Positions 17,787 through 26,696 of a stretch of DNA of 64,000 bases are shown in pieces (positions within the stretch are counted from its first letter, which is position 1; every line of letters starts with the position of its first letter). Made by a program: the position numbers and the translations under genes. Origin of the DNA: UBA9732 sp052170315 (lineage in GTDB: Bacteria > Spirochaetota > Spirochaetia > Sphaerochaetales > Sphaerochaetaceae); the NCBI GenBank assembly GCA_052170315.1, contig JBQNAT010000003.1, positions 79,843 through 143,842 on the forward strand, written 5' to 3'. The notes under the pieces are model-generated. The model made no database searches and was not told where the DNA came from. It saw only the letters and a list, made by a program, of their open reading frames with translations.

Positions 17787-18572
17787 TCAGGCGTTTTCCG
17801 TACCCGCAATGCCGCATTCGGCCAGAAAAGCTTTGCGGTCCAAGCCTTCGCCCTTTTTAAGAAGAGCAAGGAACTCCGTGTTTCCCTTATGTCCCTTTAT
17901 GGGGGAAACGGTAGCGCAGACTATGCCTATGCCGTCGGAAGAAAGGTTCTCATAAACGTTTTCAAGCGTGTTTCTGAGAAGCTTAGGCTCAACCACAACC
18001 CCAAAGAAGTCTTCCTGCCACTTTGGAACTTCAAACTGAGGCTTTATCAAAGCCACAAGATATGTGTTACCCACAAGAGCAAGAATGTGAGCCGCGGCTC
18101 CGTGTATAGAACGGAAGGAAAGGTCCGCGACGGCAGCCTGAGGACTTGGGATAAGGTCTTCCTTAGATAAAGCCATTATGTTTTGCTTTTCATGCACTAT
18201 TATCCGGCTATCGTTTCTTATTTTGTAGTCAAGAAGATTAAAGCCCACGTCAACACAGTGGACAGCCCTTGCCCCGTTTTGCAGCAGGCAGTCTGAAAAA
18301 CCTCCTGTGGAAGAACCGGCGTCAAGCATGACCATACCCGAAACATCAAGGTCAAAGACTTCAAGAGCCTTTTCAAGCTTGAAGCCACCTCTTGAAACGT
18401 ACTTGGGAAAAATTATTTCAACTACAGAATCCTCTTTAAAACTCCGCTTAGGGTCCGTGCAAAGCTCGCCGTTTACATAGACGTTGCGGCAGCTTACAAG
18501 AGCGGCCGCCCTGTCCTTCGTAAGAGAAGAGTCTCTGTTTCTCAGGAGCTGTATCACGCTGAGCTTTGCCAT
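17787..18572 (-). CDS. tlyA: TlyA-family rRNA 2'-O-methyltransferase
   Basis: TlyA methylates cytidine riboses in 16S/23S rRNA in mycobacteria, and its loss gives capreomycin resistance there. Here an S4 RNA-binding domain (residues 1-60) precedes an FtsJ-like SAM-dependent methyltransferase domain. The SAM motif is LDAGSSTGGFSDCLL, with the catalytic residues likely in SRGGFKLEKAL, VADLSF, LIKPQFEV and GNTEF. Length 261 aa is normal. It starts 2 nt after ymdB, so rny-ymdB-tlyA is one operon. TlyA was originally called a haemolysin in the spirochaete Brachyspira; the enzymatic role is better supported. Confidence 0.9.
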   Translation of the reverse strand: MAKLSVIQLLRNRDSSLTKDRAAALVSCRNVYVNGELCTDPKRSFKEDSVVEIIFPKYVSRGGFKLEKALEVFDLDVSGMVMLDAGSSTGGFSDCLLQNGARAVHCVDVGFNLLDYKIRNDSRIIVHEKQNIMALSKEDLIPSPQAAVADLSFRSIHGAAAHILALVGNTYLVALIKPQFEVPKWQEDFFGVVVEPKLLRNTLENVYENLSSDGIGIVCATVSPIKGHKGNTEFLALLKKGEGLDRKAFLAECGIAGTENA

Positions 18573-18574
18573 TA

Positions 18575-19351
18575 CTATTCCAGAATCCTTTCTATGCTTA
18601 AAGCCCTACCTGTTTCCGCATCCGAGCGTATACAAACTCCGCGTATCTCTGCGGCGGCATCAAGGACTTTTGCCTTAAGAGGCATCTGAGTAAGCTGGCG
18701 CTGTATGGAAACTGTCGGCTCGCTTCCAATTATGCTGTCTTTGGGGCCGCACATTCCAAGATCCGTTATGTACGCAGTCCCGTTAGGGAGTATCTTCTCA
18801 TCCATAGTCTGAACGTGTATGTGAGTCCCCGCAACAGCCGTGACTTTTCCGTCAAGAAAAAATCCCATAGCTTCCTTTTCTTCCGAGCTTTCTGCATGAA
18901 AATCCACAAAAACGGTCTTTATCCTGCCTTCAAGATGTTTAAGAATGTCCAGAGCCCACTTAAACGGGTCTTCAATGGGCATCATATTCATACGACCCTG
19001 CAGATTCATCACACAAACCCCGTTCTTTACGGTAAAGCCGTGACCCGGCACAAGATTGCCGTAGTTCGCCGGTCTTAAGAGATTGTCTTTTGAATCCAGA
19101 TAGGGATAGATTTCTTCCTGCTGCCAGATGTGGTTGCCTGATGTTATCACGTCAACCCCTATGCCAAAAAGAAGGTCTGCCTGATACGGAGAGATTCCAA
19201 ATCCCTTATAGGCATTTTCTCCGTTGACTACAACAAAATCGGCACGGTACTTTTTGATAAGAGAGGGAAGTTTTAAAGAAAGGACCCTGCATCCCGGTTC
19301 TCCGTAGATATCTCCAAGCAGCAGGGCCGTAAAGTTTCTGTCAGCGGGCAT
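18575..19351 (-). CDS. ymdB: YmdB-type metallophosphoesterase
   Basis: Family members are dinuclear-metal phosphodiesterases; B. subtilis YmdB hydrolyses 2',3'-cAMP and affects biofilm and motility decisions. Metal-binding motifs are GDIYGEPG at the start, NGENAYKG, TSGNHIWQ, VDFHAESS and AGTHIHVQT. The chosen ATG at 19351 lies inside the end of rny, overlapping it by 11 nt; a TTG two codons upstream is possible. The rny-ymdB pairing is conserved in many bacteria and suggests a link to RNA turnover. Length 258 aa is typical. Confidence 0.93.
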   Translation of the reverse strand: MPADRNFTALLLGDIYGEPGCRVLSLKLPSLIKKYRADFVVVNGENAYKGFGISPYQADLLFGIGVDVITSGNHIWQQEEIYPYLDSKDNLLRPANYGNLVPGHGFTVKNGVCVMNLQGRMNMMPIEDPFKWALDILKHLEGRIKTVFVDFHAESSEEKEAMGFFLDGKVTAVAGTHIHVQTMDEKILPNGTAYITDLGMCGPKDSIIGSEPTVSIQRQLTQMPLKAKVLDAAAEIRGVCIRSDAETGRALSIERILE

Positions 19352-20870
19352 ATTCAACAGCGCGCATTTCGCGGATGATAGTCACCTTTATTCTTCCGGG
19401 GTATCTGAGCTCGGCCTCTATGCGGCCCGCAATACCCTTGGCTATTTCCTTTGCTCCGTCATCCGTTACGGTATCCGCATTAACCAGTATCCTAAGCTCG
19501 CGACCCGCCTGAATGGCAAAGGCCTTGTCAACGCCTTCAAATGAAACCGCAATATCCTCAAGGTTTTCAAGACGCTTGATGTAGTTGTCAAGGGTTTCTC
19601 TCCTGGCTCCGGGACGTGCAGCGCTTATGGCGTCCGCAATCTGTACAATTATGCTTTCTATGCAGATAGGCTCTACATCGTTGTGGTGAGCTTCAATCGC
19701 GTTGATTATCCTTGGTTCCTCGCCTATGCGCTTGGCAAGTTCCGCCCCAAGCTCCGCATGGTTGGAATCGCTTTCGGAAGCAATGCCTTTTCCAATATCA
19801 TGAAGCAGTCCGCCTCTTCTTGAAATCGCCACATCCGCACCAACCTCCGCGGCTATCATGCCGGCTATAACGGCAACCTCACGCGAATGGGCAAGAACGT
19901 TCTGTCCGTAGCTTGTTCTGAAGAACAGCCTGCCAAGGGCTCTGACTTCTTCCTGGCTCATGTTGTGAATGCCAAGGTCAAAGACAACCTTTTCACCCTC
20001 TTCCGCGCAGATTCTGTTGATTTCCTTTGTTACCCTGGTAACAACTTCCTCAATGCGCGCGGGATGAATCCTGCCGTCCTGAACAAGACGTTCAAGAGAG
20101 ACTCTTGCGATTTCCTTTCTTATCGGGTCAAAGCAGGAAATGACAACGGCTTCCGGGGTATCGTCAATTATTATGTCCGCGCCTGTCAGAGTCTCAAGGG
20201 CTCTGATGTTGCGGCCTTCGCGGCCTATTATCCTGCCCTTCATTTCATCACCCGGAAGGCTGACCGAACTTACGGTGCTTTCCGAAACCACTTCGGTAGC
20301 AAGACGCTGGATGGTGGTTATAATAATGTCGCGCGCGGTTTTATCCGCCTTGGCCTGAGCTTCCTGCTCAATTTTATTGATGAGATTCTGTCCGTCCTTA
20401 CGGGCTTCATTCTGCATCCTTTCAATGAGAAGGTTTTTTGCCTCTTCGCTGGACATACTGGCGACTTTTTCAATTTCCGCCTGCCATGTGGCTTCGCTTT
20501 CGGCAATCTGCTTTTCGCGGTTTGACAGCTTGGCTTCTTTATCCTGTTGTCTTGACTTGACAGCATCCAGCGATTCCTGGACCTTTTCCAAGTTCTCTTC
20601 CTTCTGGAGCAGGCGTCTTTCATAACGCTGGAGTTCGGCCCGTCTCTCACGTTCCTCCCTTTCCTGCTGCTTCTGCTCCTTAAGGAGTGTATCTCTAGTC
20701 TCAAGCAGGAGTTCCCTGCTTTTAGCTTCGGCTTCTTTAATAGCTTCCTGATTCAGTCTCACAGCCTGCTGTTCAACCGAAGTAAGCTTAAATTTTCCAT
20801 ACAGCCAGCGGCCAAGCCAGCCGATTCCAATACAACATAGACAAAGAAGGATCCATATGAGTGTATTCAT
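19341..20870 (-). CDS. rny: Ribonuclease Y
   Basis: A membrane-bound endoribonuclease that starts mRNA decay. The N-terminal membrane helix spans about residues 3-25. A long charged coiled coil rich in Glu, Lys and Gln extends to about 190. A KH RNA-binding domain follows with GRIIGREGRNIRALE (about 210-225), then an HD domain with HSREVA and GLLHDIGKG as metal ligands. At 509 aa it matches the family. A consensus promoter precedes it and an AAGGAGGAG ribosome-binding site lies upstream of the ATG. Its presence argues that mRNA decay is RNase Y-based. Confidence 0.97.
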   Translation of the reverse strand: MNTLIWILLCLCCIGIGWLGRWLYGKFKLTSVEQQAVRLNQEAIKEAEAKSRELLLETRDTLLKEQKQQEREERERRAELQRYERRLLQKEENLEKVQESLDAVKSRQQDKEAKLSNREKQIAESEATWQAEIEKVASMSSEEAKNLLIERMQNEARKDGQNLINKIEQEAQAKADKTARDIIITTIQRLATEVVSESTVSSVSLPGDEMKGRIIGREGRNIRALETLTGADIIIDDTPEAVVISCFDPIRKEIARVSLERLVQDGRIHPARIEEVVTRVTKEINRICAEEGEKVVFDLGIHNMSQEEVRALGRLFFRTSYGQNVLAHSREVAVIAGMIAAEVGADVAISRRGGLLHDIGKGIASESDSNHAELGAELAKRIGEEPRIINAIEAHHNDVEPICIESIIVQIADAISAARPGARRETLDNYIKRLENLEDIAVSFEGVDKAFAIQAGRELRILVNADTVTDDGAKEIAKGIAGRIEAELRYPGRIKVTIIREMRAVEYAR

Positions 20871-20897
20871 ACAAACTCCTCCTTATTTAACTTATTA

Positions 20898-20926
20898 ATT
20901 CTATAAGTTGATAATAGGAATGTCAA
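20898..20926 (-). promoter_or_regulatory. rny promoter
   Basis: TTGACA (20921-20926) and TAGAAT (20898-20903) are exactly 17 nt apart. The -35 box overlaps the last codon and stop of the upstream HAD gene. Confidence 0.7.
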
Positions 20927-21618
20927 TGTAAAATCCCGGAGAGGAGCTTTGGCAGTTCAGCAATATCCTGAATTTCATACTTTGGTTTAATTTCTGAGGT
21001 ATTATCTGACTTATAGACATTTATCCAACAGGTATCAAGACCAAAATCAATTCCCCCGCGGATATCGCTTGACAGGCTGTCTCCCACCACAAGGGCCTTT
21101 TGTGAGTCAAAACCTTCTATATGCTCCTTCACATATTCAAAGAACTTCACCGAAGGCTTGTTGTACCCTATCTCCTCGGATATAAAGATGCCGTCCATAA
21201 GAGAGGCAAGGCCGGAGCCTTCAAGCCTGCTGTGCTGTGTAGATGAAACCCCGTTGGTTATTATATAAAGCCTGTGGTTCTTCCGCAGCTTATTGCAGAC
21301 TTCAACGGCGCCCGGCATAAGCTGACAGCCCAACCCAAGATGAGCGCGGTAGAAATTTTCCGTTTCCTCAGGGTCTGCTGTTATGCCTAAACGCTCAAAA
21401 AAAGTTTCAAAGCGCTTAATAAGAAGAGCTTGTCTGTCTATTTTGTTTTCAGCAAGCATATTCCAGTACATCAGGTTTATCTCATGATAAAGCTTTAGTT
21501 CTTCATCGCCGCACGGCAGCTTGAAATGTCTAAAGGTTTCCATTAAAGATACCCTTTCGTTCATATCAAAGTCTAAAAGAGTATTGTCCGCGTCTAAAAG
21601 AAGAAATTCATAGTCCAT
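20923..21618 (-). CDS. YjjG-like HAD nucleotidase
   Basis: HAD motifs are complete: LLDADNTLLDFD (Asp9/Asp11), IITNGVSSTQ, the Lys of GYNKPSVKFF and VVGDSLSSDIRGG. The cap and the DADNTLLDFD start match the YjjG/YfnB subfamily, which in E. coli dephosphorylates pyrimidine monophosphates and protects from non-canonical nucleotides. It is transcribed after the rplQ terminator. A TATAAT lies at 21657-21662 on its strand, but no strong ribosome-binding site precedes the ATG. Its exact substrate is uncertain. Confidence 0.82.
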   Translation of the reverse strand: MDYEFLLLDADNTLLDFDMNERVSLMETFRHFKLPCGDEELKLYHEINLMYWNMLAENKIDRQALLIKRFETFFERLGITADPEETENFYRAHLGLGCQLMPGAVEVCNKLRKNHRLYIITNGVSSTQHSRLEGSGLASLMDGIFISEEIGYNKPSVKFFEYVKEHIEGFDSQKALVVGDSLSSDIRGGIDFGLDTCWINVYKSDNTSEIKPKYEIQDIAELPKLLSGILH

Positions 21619-21677
21619 TACAAAACAACCTACAGCAAAACGCGGTTTTGTACCATATTATATTGAAAAACACGTAT

Positions 21678-21705
21678 AAAAAAACCGGAGTCTTCACAAC
21701 TCCGG
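21678..21705 (-). terminator. Terminator of the tuf-S10-spc-alpha operon
   Basis: The minus strand carries a perfect 7-bp stem CCGGAGT/ACTCCGG followed by seven T residues, about 40 nt after the rplQ stop. It is the only strong terminator between the tuf-rpsJ attenuator and this end of the cluster. Confidence 0.88.
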
Positions 21706-21743
21706 CTCACCCGATAAAGGGGTCTGTAAGGAATAAATCAGGC

Positions 21744-22151
21744 TCAAGCCTTCTTCTCTTCCTTCTTTGCCTTGGCTTTCTTTTCAGGCTTCTCAGTCTT
21801 CTTTGTCAGCTCAAGGATTGCCATTTCGGCTGCATCTCCAAGACGGTTGGCTGTCTTGATAATGCGGGTGTATCCACCGTTCACGTCAGCATAAAGCGGA
21901 GCGATTTCGGTGAACAGCTTGTTTACTACTGCCTCATCGAAAAGCATGGCAGAAGTAAGTCTGCGGTTGTGTACGTTGTCAACCTTGGCTCTTGTAATCA
22001 TCTTCTCGGCGAGACGCCGGACTTCCTTTGCCTTAGCCTGGGTAGTCTCGATCTTCTCAAAACGGAACAGGCTTGTGACCATGCTCCTCTTGAGAGCTTT
22101 GCGTTCCGCGTTCTTTCTGCTAAGAGCGTTGAATCCAATTCTATGCTTCAT
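21744..22151 (-). CDS. rplQ: 50S ribosomal protein L17
   Basis: L17 binds near the exit tunnel of the large subunit. The conserved start MKHRIGFNALSRKNAERKAL fixes the start at 22151, which overlaps the end of rpoA by 11 nt. The frame remains open further upstream, but that part reads as rpoA in another frame. The C-terminus has an extra lysine-rich tail (KKTEKPEKKAKAKKEEKK). It is the last gene of the ribosomal cluster. Confidence 0.97.
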   Translation of the reverse strand: MKHRIGFNALSRKNAERKALKRSMVTSLFRFEKIETTQAKAKEVRRLAEKMITRAKVDNVHNRRLTSAMLFDEAVVNKLFTEIAPLYADVNGGYTRIIKTANRLGDAAEMAILELTKKTEKPEKKAKAKKEEKKA

Positions 22152-23193
22152 TGTTCTCTTCCTTGTTGCCCGGGACTCTGATAGAGTTCTTGAGGACACT
22201 GTAGTCTGTCATTCCAAGTCCAAGGTTCCATTCCCTGAGCTTTTCCTTGATTTCGGAGAGAGATTTTTTGCCGAAGTTTCTTGTCTTGGCAATTTCTTCC
22301 TCCGTCATCTTCGTGAGGTCTCCTATCGTGCGGATATTGGCATTCTTCAGGCAGTTGCTTGAACGAACCGTAAGCTCAAGCTCCTCAACAGAAGTATTCA
22401 AAATCTTTCTGATTTTCTCCTCTTCTTCATCTACCTCGTCGCTGCTGTTGACCATGCTCTCATCAAAATTGATGAAGATGGAAAAATGGTCCTTGGCAAT
22501 CTTGGCGGCTTCCGCCAGAGCATTCTCCGGAGAAATAGTGCCGTCAGTCCAGATTTCGAGGTTAAGCTTGTCATAATCGTTTCTCTGTCCGACACGTGTG
22601 GGCTCAATGGAATATTTCACTCTTGTTACAGGTGAGAATATTGCATCAATAGGAATTGTTCCAATAACCTCAACGTAGTTCTGGCTGACCTCCGCGGGGA
22701 CATAGCCTCTTGCCAGGTCAATCTGAACAACCATTTCGATATTGGTGTCGTCCATCATGTCAAAAATCTCAAGCTCCTTGTTTATGACCTCAATGCGATC
22801 CTTCTCGAAGTCAGCTCCGGTAATCGTTCCCGGACCTTTGCATTCAATGGAGACGGTAGTTGACTCGACCTCCTCAGGCATGGTCAGTCTGAGTTTCTTA
22901 AGGTGGGCGATTATCTCACAGATATCCTGTTTAACACCGGGGAGAGCCTCAAACTCACTTGAAATGAGATGTGAAGTTCCGTCTGCGTCATAATAGGTAA
23001 ACCATACAGCGGTGATTGCGTAGCCCTGTATCGAAGACAAAAGGACTCTGCGAAGGGTGTTGCCTATCGTGGTGCCAAAGCCTCTCTCGAAAGGATAGGC
23101 TGTGAACTTACCATAGTTGGCTTCAACTCTGCTGTGCTCCATTGAAATCGCTCTGGGTTTCTTGAAACCCTTCATTAGGTTTTTGCGAGCCAT
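22141..23193 (-). CDS. rpoA: RNA polymerase alpha subunit
   Basis: RpoA dimerises to nucleate core RNA polymerase assembly and contacts promoter DNA and activators. The N-terminal domain shows ERGFGTTIGNTLRRVLLSS, the dimerisation helix. The C-terminal domain is complete, with VRSSNCLKNANIRTIGDL and NFGKKSLSEIKEKL, so UP-element and activator contacts are possible. Length 350 aa. It follows rpsD by 16 nt within the alpha operon. Confidence 0.98.
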   Translation of the reverse strand: MARKNLMKGFKKPRAISMEHSRVEANYGKFTAYPFERGFGTTIGNTLRRVLLSSIQGYAITAVWFTYYDADGTSHLISSEFEALPGVKQDICEIIAHLKKLRLTMPEEVESTTVSIECKGPGTITGADFEKDRIEVINKELEIFDMMDDTNIEMVVQIDLARGYVPAEVSQNYVEVIGTIPIDAIFSPVTRVKYSIEPTRVGQRNDYDKLNLEIWTDGTISPENALAEAAKIAKDHFSIFINFDESMVNSSDEVDEEEEKIRKILNTSVEELELTVRSSNCLKNANIRTIGDLTKMTEEEIAKTRNFGKKSLSEIKEKLREWNLGLGMTDYSVLKNSIRVPGNKEENNEA

Positions 23194-23209
23194 CTAAACT
23201 CCTTTAAAA

Positions 23210-23797
23210 TTACTTAGAGTAAAATTCGACGATAAGGCTTTCAGTTACTTCATAGTCAATATCCGACCTTGAAGCCAGGCTTACGACCTTCCCAGAGAAA
23301 TTGTCTTTGTCAACTTCAAGCCATGCCGGTACGACAGTGCTGAGGTTGTTGGCTACGATGAGCTTTTTTACCTTTGAATTCTGCTTCACCGCAATGACAT
23401 CGCCGGCCTTAACAAGGTAAGAAGGAATGTCAACCTTTTTGCCGTTTACAAGGATGTGACCGTGATTGACAATCTGCCTTGCCTGGCTGCGGGTCTTTGC
23501 AAATCCCATGCGGTAAACAACGTTGTCCAGACGGGACTCCAGAAGCTGCAGAAGAGTTTCGCCGGTGATGCCGCTTTTCTTTGTAGCCATCACATAGTAA
23601 CCGTGGAACTGCTTCTCCATAACGCCGTAAATAAATCTGACCTTCTGCTTTTCCTGAAGCTGAAGACCGTATTCGGATTTCTTCTTGCGGCGGACTTCTG
23701 CCTGATTTCTCTTTGATGATTTGGCATAACCCATAACAACAGGGTTGATACCCAAAGATTTACATCTCTTTAAGAGTGGATGTGTATTCTTTCCCAT
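23210..23797 (-). CDS. rpsD: 30S ribosomal protein S4
   Basis: A primary 16S rRNA-binding protein that starts 30S assembly and is often an operon autoregulator. The S4 domain is plain: LESRLDNVVYRMGFAKTRSQARQIVNHGHILVNG. The N-terminus has one Cys only (KRCKSLG), so this is the zinc-free C-minus form. It sits between rpsK and rpoA, as in many alpha operons. 195 aa. Confidence 0.97.
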   Translation of the reverse strand: MGKNTHPLLKRCKSLGINPVVMGYAKSSKRNQAEVRRKKKSEYGLQLQEKQKVRFIYGVMEKQFHGYYVMATKKSGITGETLLQLLESRLDNVVYRMGFAKTRSQARQIVNHGHILVNGKKVDIPSYLVKAGDVIAVKQNSKVKKLIVANNLSTVVPAWLEVDKDNFSGKVVSLASRSDIDYEVTESLIVEFYSK

Positions 23798-23813
23798 TTT
23801 CTATCTTCTCCCG

Positions 23814-24200
23814 TCAGATTCTTCTTGTCTTTCTTGGTCTGCACCCGTTGTGAGGTACCGGAGTAACGTCACGGATAGAGCGAACCTGAATTCCAAGAGT
23901 ACCCAGGCATCTGATGGCTGACTCACGTCCCTGGCCCGGTCCCTTTACAAAGACGTTAACTTCACGGAGACCGTAGTCAAGAGCCTTCTTGGCTGCCGTT
24001 TCACATGTTGTCTGTGCCGCATAAGGAGTTGACTTCTTAGCGCCGCGGAATCCGAGACCTCCAGCACTTGACCATGAAATGGCGTTACCGTTCAAATCGG
24101 TAATTGTCACTATGGTATTGTTGAAAGTAGCCTGGATATAGACATTGCCTTCAAATACGGTCTTCTTGACCTTGGCTTTACGCTTTGTGTTTGCTGCCAT
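23814..24200 (-). CDS. rpsK: 30S ribosomal protein S11
   Basis: S11 lies on the 30S platform near the E site mRNA exit. It is recognised by NTIVTITDLNGNAISWSSAG and the C-terminal DVTPVPHNGCRPRKTRRI. At 128 aa it is standard, located 10 nt after rpsM. Confidence 0.97.
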   Translation of the reverse strand: MAANTKRKAKVKKTVFEGNVYIQATFNNTIVTITDLNGNAISWSSAGGLGFRGAKKSTPYAAQTTCETAAKKALDYGLREVNVFVKGPGQGRESAIRCLGTLGIQVRSIRDVTPVPHNGCRPRKTRRI

Positions 24201-24210
24201 ATTCTACTCC

Positions 24211-24576
24211 TTACTTCTTCTTTCCCGCGATGGTCTTCTTCTTACCCTTACGAGTACGCGCATTGGTCTTAGTTCTCTGCCCACGTACAGGAAGACCCTT
24301 TCTGTGTCTGAGACCGCGATAGCATCCGATGTCCATCAGCCTCTTAATATTGAGGTTAACCTGCGTGCGAAGTCTTCCTTCCACAGTATAGTCATTCTCA
24401 ATAACCTTACGGAGTTCCGCAAGAACATCCGCGCTGAGAGTATTGATGCGGGCATCCGGATCAACGCCAGTCTTTTTACAAATCTCTTCAGCCGAAGTTC
24501 TTCCGATTCCGTAGATGTATGTCAAAGCAATCTTTGTAGCCTTGTTAGGTAAATCTACACCTGCAATTCTTGCCAT
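24211..24576 (-). CDS. rpsM: 30S ribosomal protein S13
   Basis: S13 sits in the 30S head and contacts the P-site tRNA and the large subunit. Diagnostic sequence: MARIAGVDLPNKATKIALTY and GLRHRKGLPVRGQRTKTNAR. I start at the ATG at 24576, with GGAGG 7 nt upstream; the preceding TTG is disregarded. Directly after rpmJ. Confidence 0.97.
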   Translation of the reverse strand: MARIAGVDLPNKATKIALTYIYGIGRTSAEEICKKTGVDPDARINTLSADVLAELRKVIENDYTVEGRLRTQVNLNIKRLMDIGCYRGLRHRKGLPVRGQRTKTNARTRKGKKKTIAGKKK

Positions 24577-24591
24577 CAAAGGCCTCCCTAA

Positions 24592-24705
24592 TTATTTCTG
24601 TCTCTGTTTATGTTTCGGATTTTCGCAGATTACGCGAACAACTCCGTTTCTTCTAATAACCTTGCATTTATCACACATAGGTTTAACACTTGCTCTCACT
24701 TTCAT
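24592..24705 (-). CDS. rpmJ: 50S ribosomal protein L36
   Basis: A 37-codon gene, starting at the ATG at 24705. The sequence begins MKVRASVKPMCDKCKVIRR and contains Cys11, Cys14, Cys27 and His32, the complete zinc-binding set of the C-plus form. It is translated between secY and rpsM. The genes adk, map and infA, which often separate secY from rpmJ, are absent here. Confidence 0.95.
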   Translation of the reverse strand: MKVRASVKPMCDKCKVIRRNGVVRVICENPKHKQRQK

Positions 24706-24722
24706 GATCTGCTCCTTCGCGT

Positions 24723-26069
24723 TTATAAATTCTTGGACTTGACCTTCTTCACACCTACAAAGCCCTCGTGGTGGTGCATCTTCATAATACTTTCAATCTG
24801 CTTCATCAGTTCAAGCTCTACACCAACAAGAATAATCAGCGATGTACCGCCGAAAAGCATTGCCACGTTTGTCGGGAACTTGAAAATAAGCTGGATGATA
24901 GTAGGAATCAATGCAATTAATGCGAGGAAAAGAGAACCAGGAAGGACTATTCTGTTGAGAACCTTTGTAAGATACTCTTCAAGCTTCTCGGTTCTGACTC
25001 CCGGAACGCTTCCTCCGTTCTCTCTTATCTGCTTGGCCATCTCAACCGGGTTGAGAGAGACCTGTGTGTAGAAGAATGCAAATGCGATGATCAGGATGGT
25101 GTAAATGATAATGTAAGGGGCACCTTGAGGATCAAGCCAATCTGCAAATGACTTCAGCCATTTAACGTTGGAGCCTAATGTGCTGGCAATCTGCAGCGGG
25201 AATGAAAGGATTGCGGAAGCAAAGATAACCGGAATAACACCGGAAGGGTTGATTTTGAAAGGAATGTAGGAGCTCTGAGCGCCGTACATCTTTCTGCCTA
25301 CAACTCTCTTGGCGTAGTTCACAGGTATTCTTCTTTCGCCTTCCTGTTCGCATACTACCATGGCCACAACGATAATAAACATGACAAGCACTATGACAAG
25401 ATAAACCGGATTAACGTAGTTAGCGGAACCGCTTCCCGCGGCTATGCCGGAAATAAGAGTTCCGATAGCGTTCGGGAATCTGGCTACGATACCTGCGAAG
25501 ATAAGCAGCGAAATGCCGTTTCCGACACCGAACTGTGTAATCTTTTCGCCCAGCCATACAAGCGTCATTGTACCTGCCGTTACTGTAAGCATTGAAATAA
25601 GTGTGAAAGGCAGCATGTCAATGGTTATCACGCCGGGAACATAATACTGGATGCTTCTGGCATAAACCGTGACAACAAATGACTGCAACAAACACACGAC
25701 AATCGTACCGTATCTGGTGATTTTCTGAATCTTTTTCCTGCCCTCGGAATCAGTGCCCCACTCCTTCATCTTCGGAATAATAAGCATTAGGAGCTGGACA
25801 ATAATCTGCATTGAGATGTAAGGCATTACACCCAGAGTGAACAGAGAGAAGTTCGAAAACGCGCCGCCTGAAAAGAAGTTGAGATACTCAACAAGTCCCA
25901 GGTTTCCTGATGAGGACTGGCTTAAAAAGTACTGCTCAAGAAGAGTGGGGTTTACACCCGGGACGGGAATAACCGTCCCAATCCTTGTGATTGCAAGGAT
26001 AAGAAGCGTAAAGAGCATCTTCTTCCTGAGATCTTCCATTTTAAGCATGTCGGAAATGGTGTTTGACAT
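24723..26069 (-). CDS. secY: Protein translocase subunit SecY
   Basis: The central channel of the Sec translocon in the inner membrane, working with SecE, SecG and SecA. About ten membrane helices are readable; conserved patches include PGVNPTLLEQYF, ALGVMPYISMQII-like LGVMPYISMQIIVQLL and the cytoplasmic loop RRIPVNYAKRVVG. I place the start at the ATG at 26069, 6 nt after GGAAGG; a GTG one codon upstream is less likely. 448 aa. SecE is encoded in the other ribosomal cluster here. Confidence 0.98.
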   Translation of the reverse strand: MSNTISDMLKMEDLRKKMLFTLLILAITRIGTVIPVPGVNPTLLEQYFLSQSSSGNLGLVEYLNFFSGGAFSNFSLFTLGVMPYISMQIIVQLLMLIIPKMKEWGTDSEGRKKIQKITRYGTIVVCLLQSFVVTVYARSIQYYVPGVITIDMLPFTLISMLTVTAGTMTLVWLGEKITQFGVGNGISLLIFAGIVARFPNAIGTLISGIAAGSGSANYVNPVYLVIVLVMFIIVVAMVVCEQEGERRIPVNYAKRVVGRKMYGAQSSYIPFKINPSGVIPVIFASAILSFPLQIASTLGSNVKWLKSFADWLDPQGAPYIIIYTILIIAFAFFYTQVSLNPVEMAKQIRENGGSVPGVRTEKLEEYLTKVLNRIVLPGSLFLALIALIPTIIQLIFKFPTNVAMLFGGTSLIILVGVELELMKQIESIMKMHHHEGFVGVKKVKSKNL

Positions 26070-26080
26070 CACTACCTTCC

Positions 26081-26509
26081 TTATTTGATTTCTCCGCCGG
26101 CTGCCTTGATTTTCTCAGCGGCCGCTGCTGAAACCTTTACACCGTCTACGATAACTTTTTTCGTGATTTCGCCGTTTGCGAGAATCTTGGCTTCCGCACT
26201 GCCTTTAACAATACAGAAATCTCTTAAAGACTCATAGTTTACAGTCTCACCTTCATTGTAGGTCTCGTTAATCACATCAAGGGATACCGCAACATATTCT
26301 TTCTTAAAAGGATAGTTGGAGAAACCTCTTCTTGCCACACGGCGATAGAGAGGCATCTGTCCGCCTTCAAAGCCCGGACGGACACCGCCTCCGGATCTTG
26401 ATTTCTGACCGTTCATACCTCTTCCGCAGGTTCTGCCCTTGGATGAGGCGCCGCGGCCTACAATGGTCTTCTTTTTATTGGCACCGTACGGTGCATTAAT
26501 CTGTCCCAT
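26081..26509 (-). CDS. rplO: 50S ribosomal protein L15
   Basis: L15 is a late large-subunit assembly protein. The start at 26509 gives MGQINAPYGANKKKTIVGRG and the basic glycine-rich KGRTCGRGMNGQKSRSGGGV. The longer open frame upstream overlaps rpmD and is not coding. Its GAGGAG ribosome-binding site lies within the last codons of rpmD, suggesting coupling. 142 aa. Confidence 0.96.
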   Translation of the reverse strand: MGQINAPYGANKKKTIVGRGASSKGRTCGRGMNGQKSRSGGGVRPGFEGGQMPLYRRVARRGFSNYPFKKEYVAVSLDVINETYNEGETVNYESLRDFCIVKGSAEAKILANGEITKKVIVDGVKVSAAAAEKIKAAGGEIK

Positions 26510-26510
26510 A

Positions 26511-26693
26511 TTACATCTCCTCAACCTTAACAAGGTGCCTGACGACACGGAGCATTCCCATTGTGGTTGGGGTTGCATCCTTGACGACGCTGCTGTTAAT
26601 CTTGCCCAGGCCAAGAGCCTTGATTGTCGCTCTCTGCTTTGGAAGGCATGCGGCAAGACTCTTAACTAATTCAATACGAACCTGTTTTGCCAT
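26511..26693 (-). CDS. rpmD: 50S ribosomal protein L30
   Basis: A 60-aa protein with the L30 fold signature KSLAACLPKQRATIKALGLG and DATPTTMGMLRVVRHLV. Located between rpsE and rplO as in the standard spc operon. One base separates its stop from the rplO start. Confidence 0.95.
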   Translation of the reverse strand: MAKQVRIELVKSLAACLPKQRATIKALGLGKINSSVVKDATPTTMGMLRVVRHLVKVEEM

Positions 26694-26696
26694 GAC

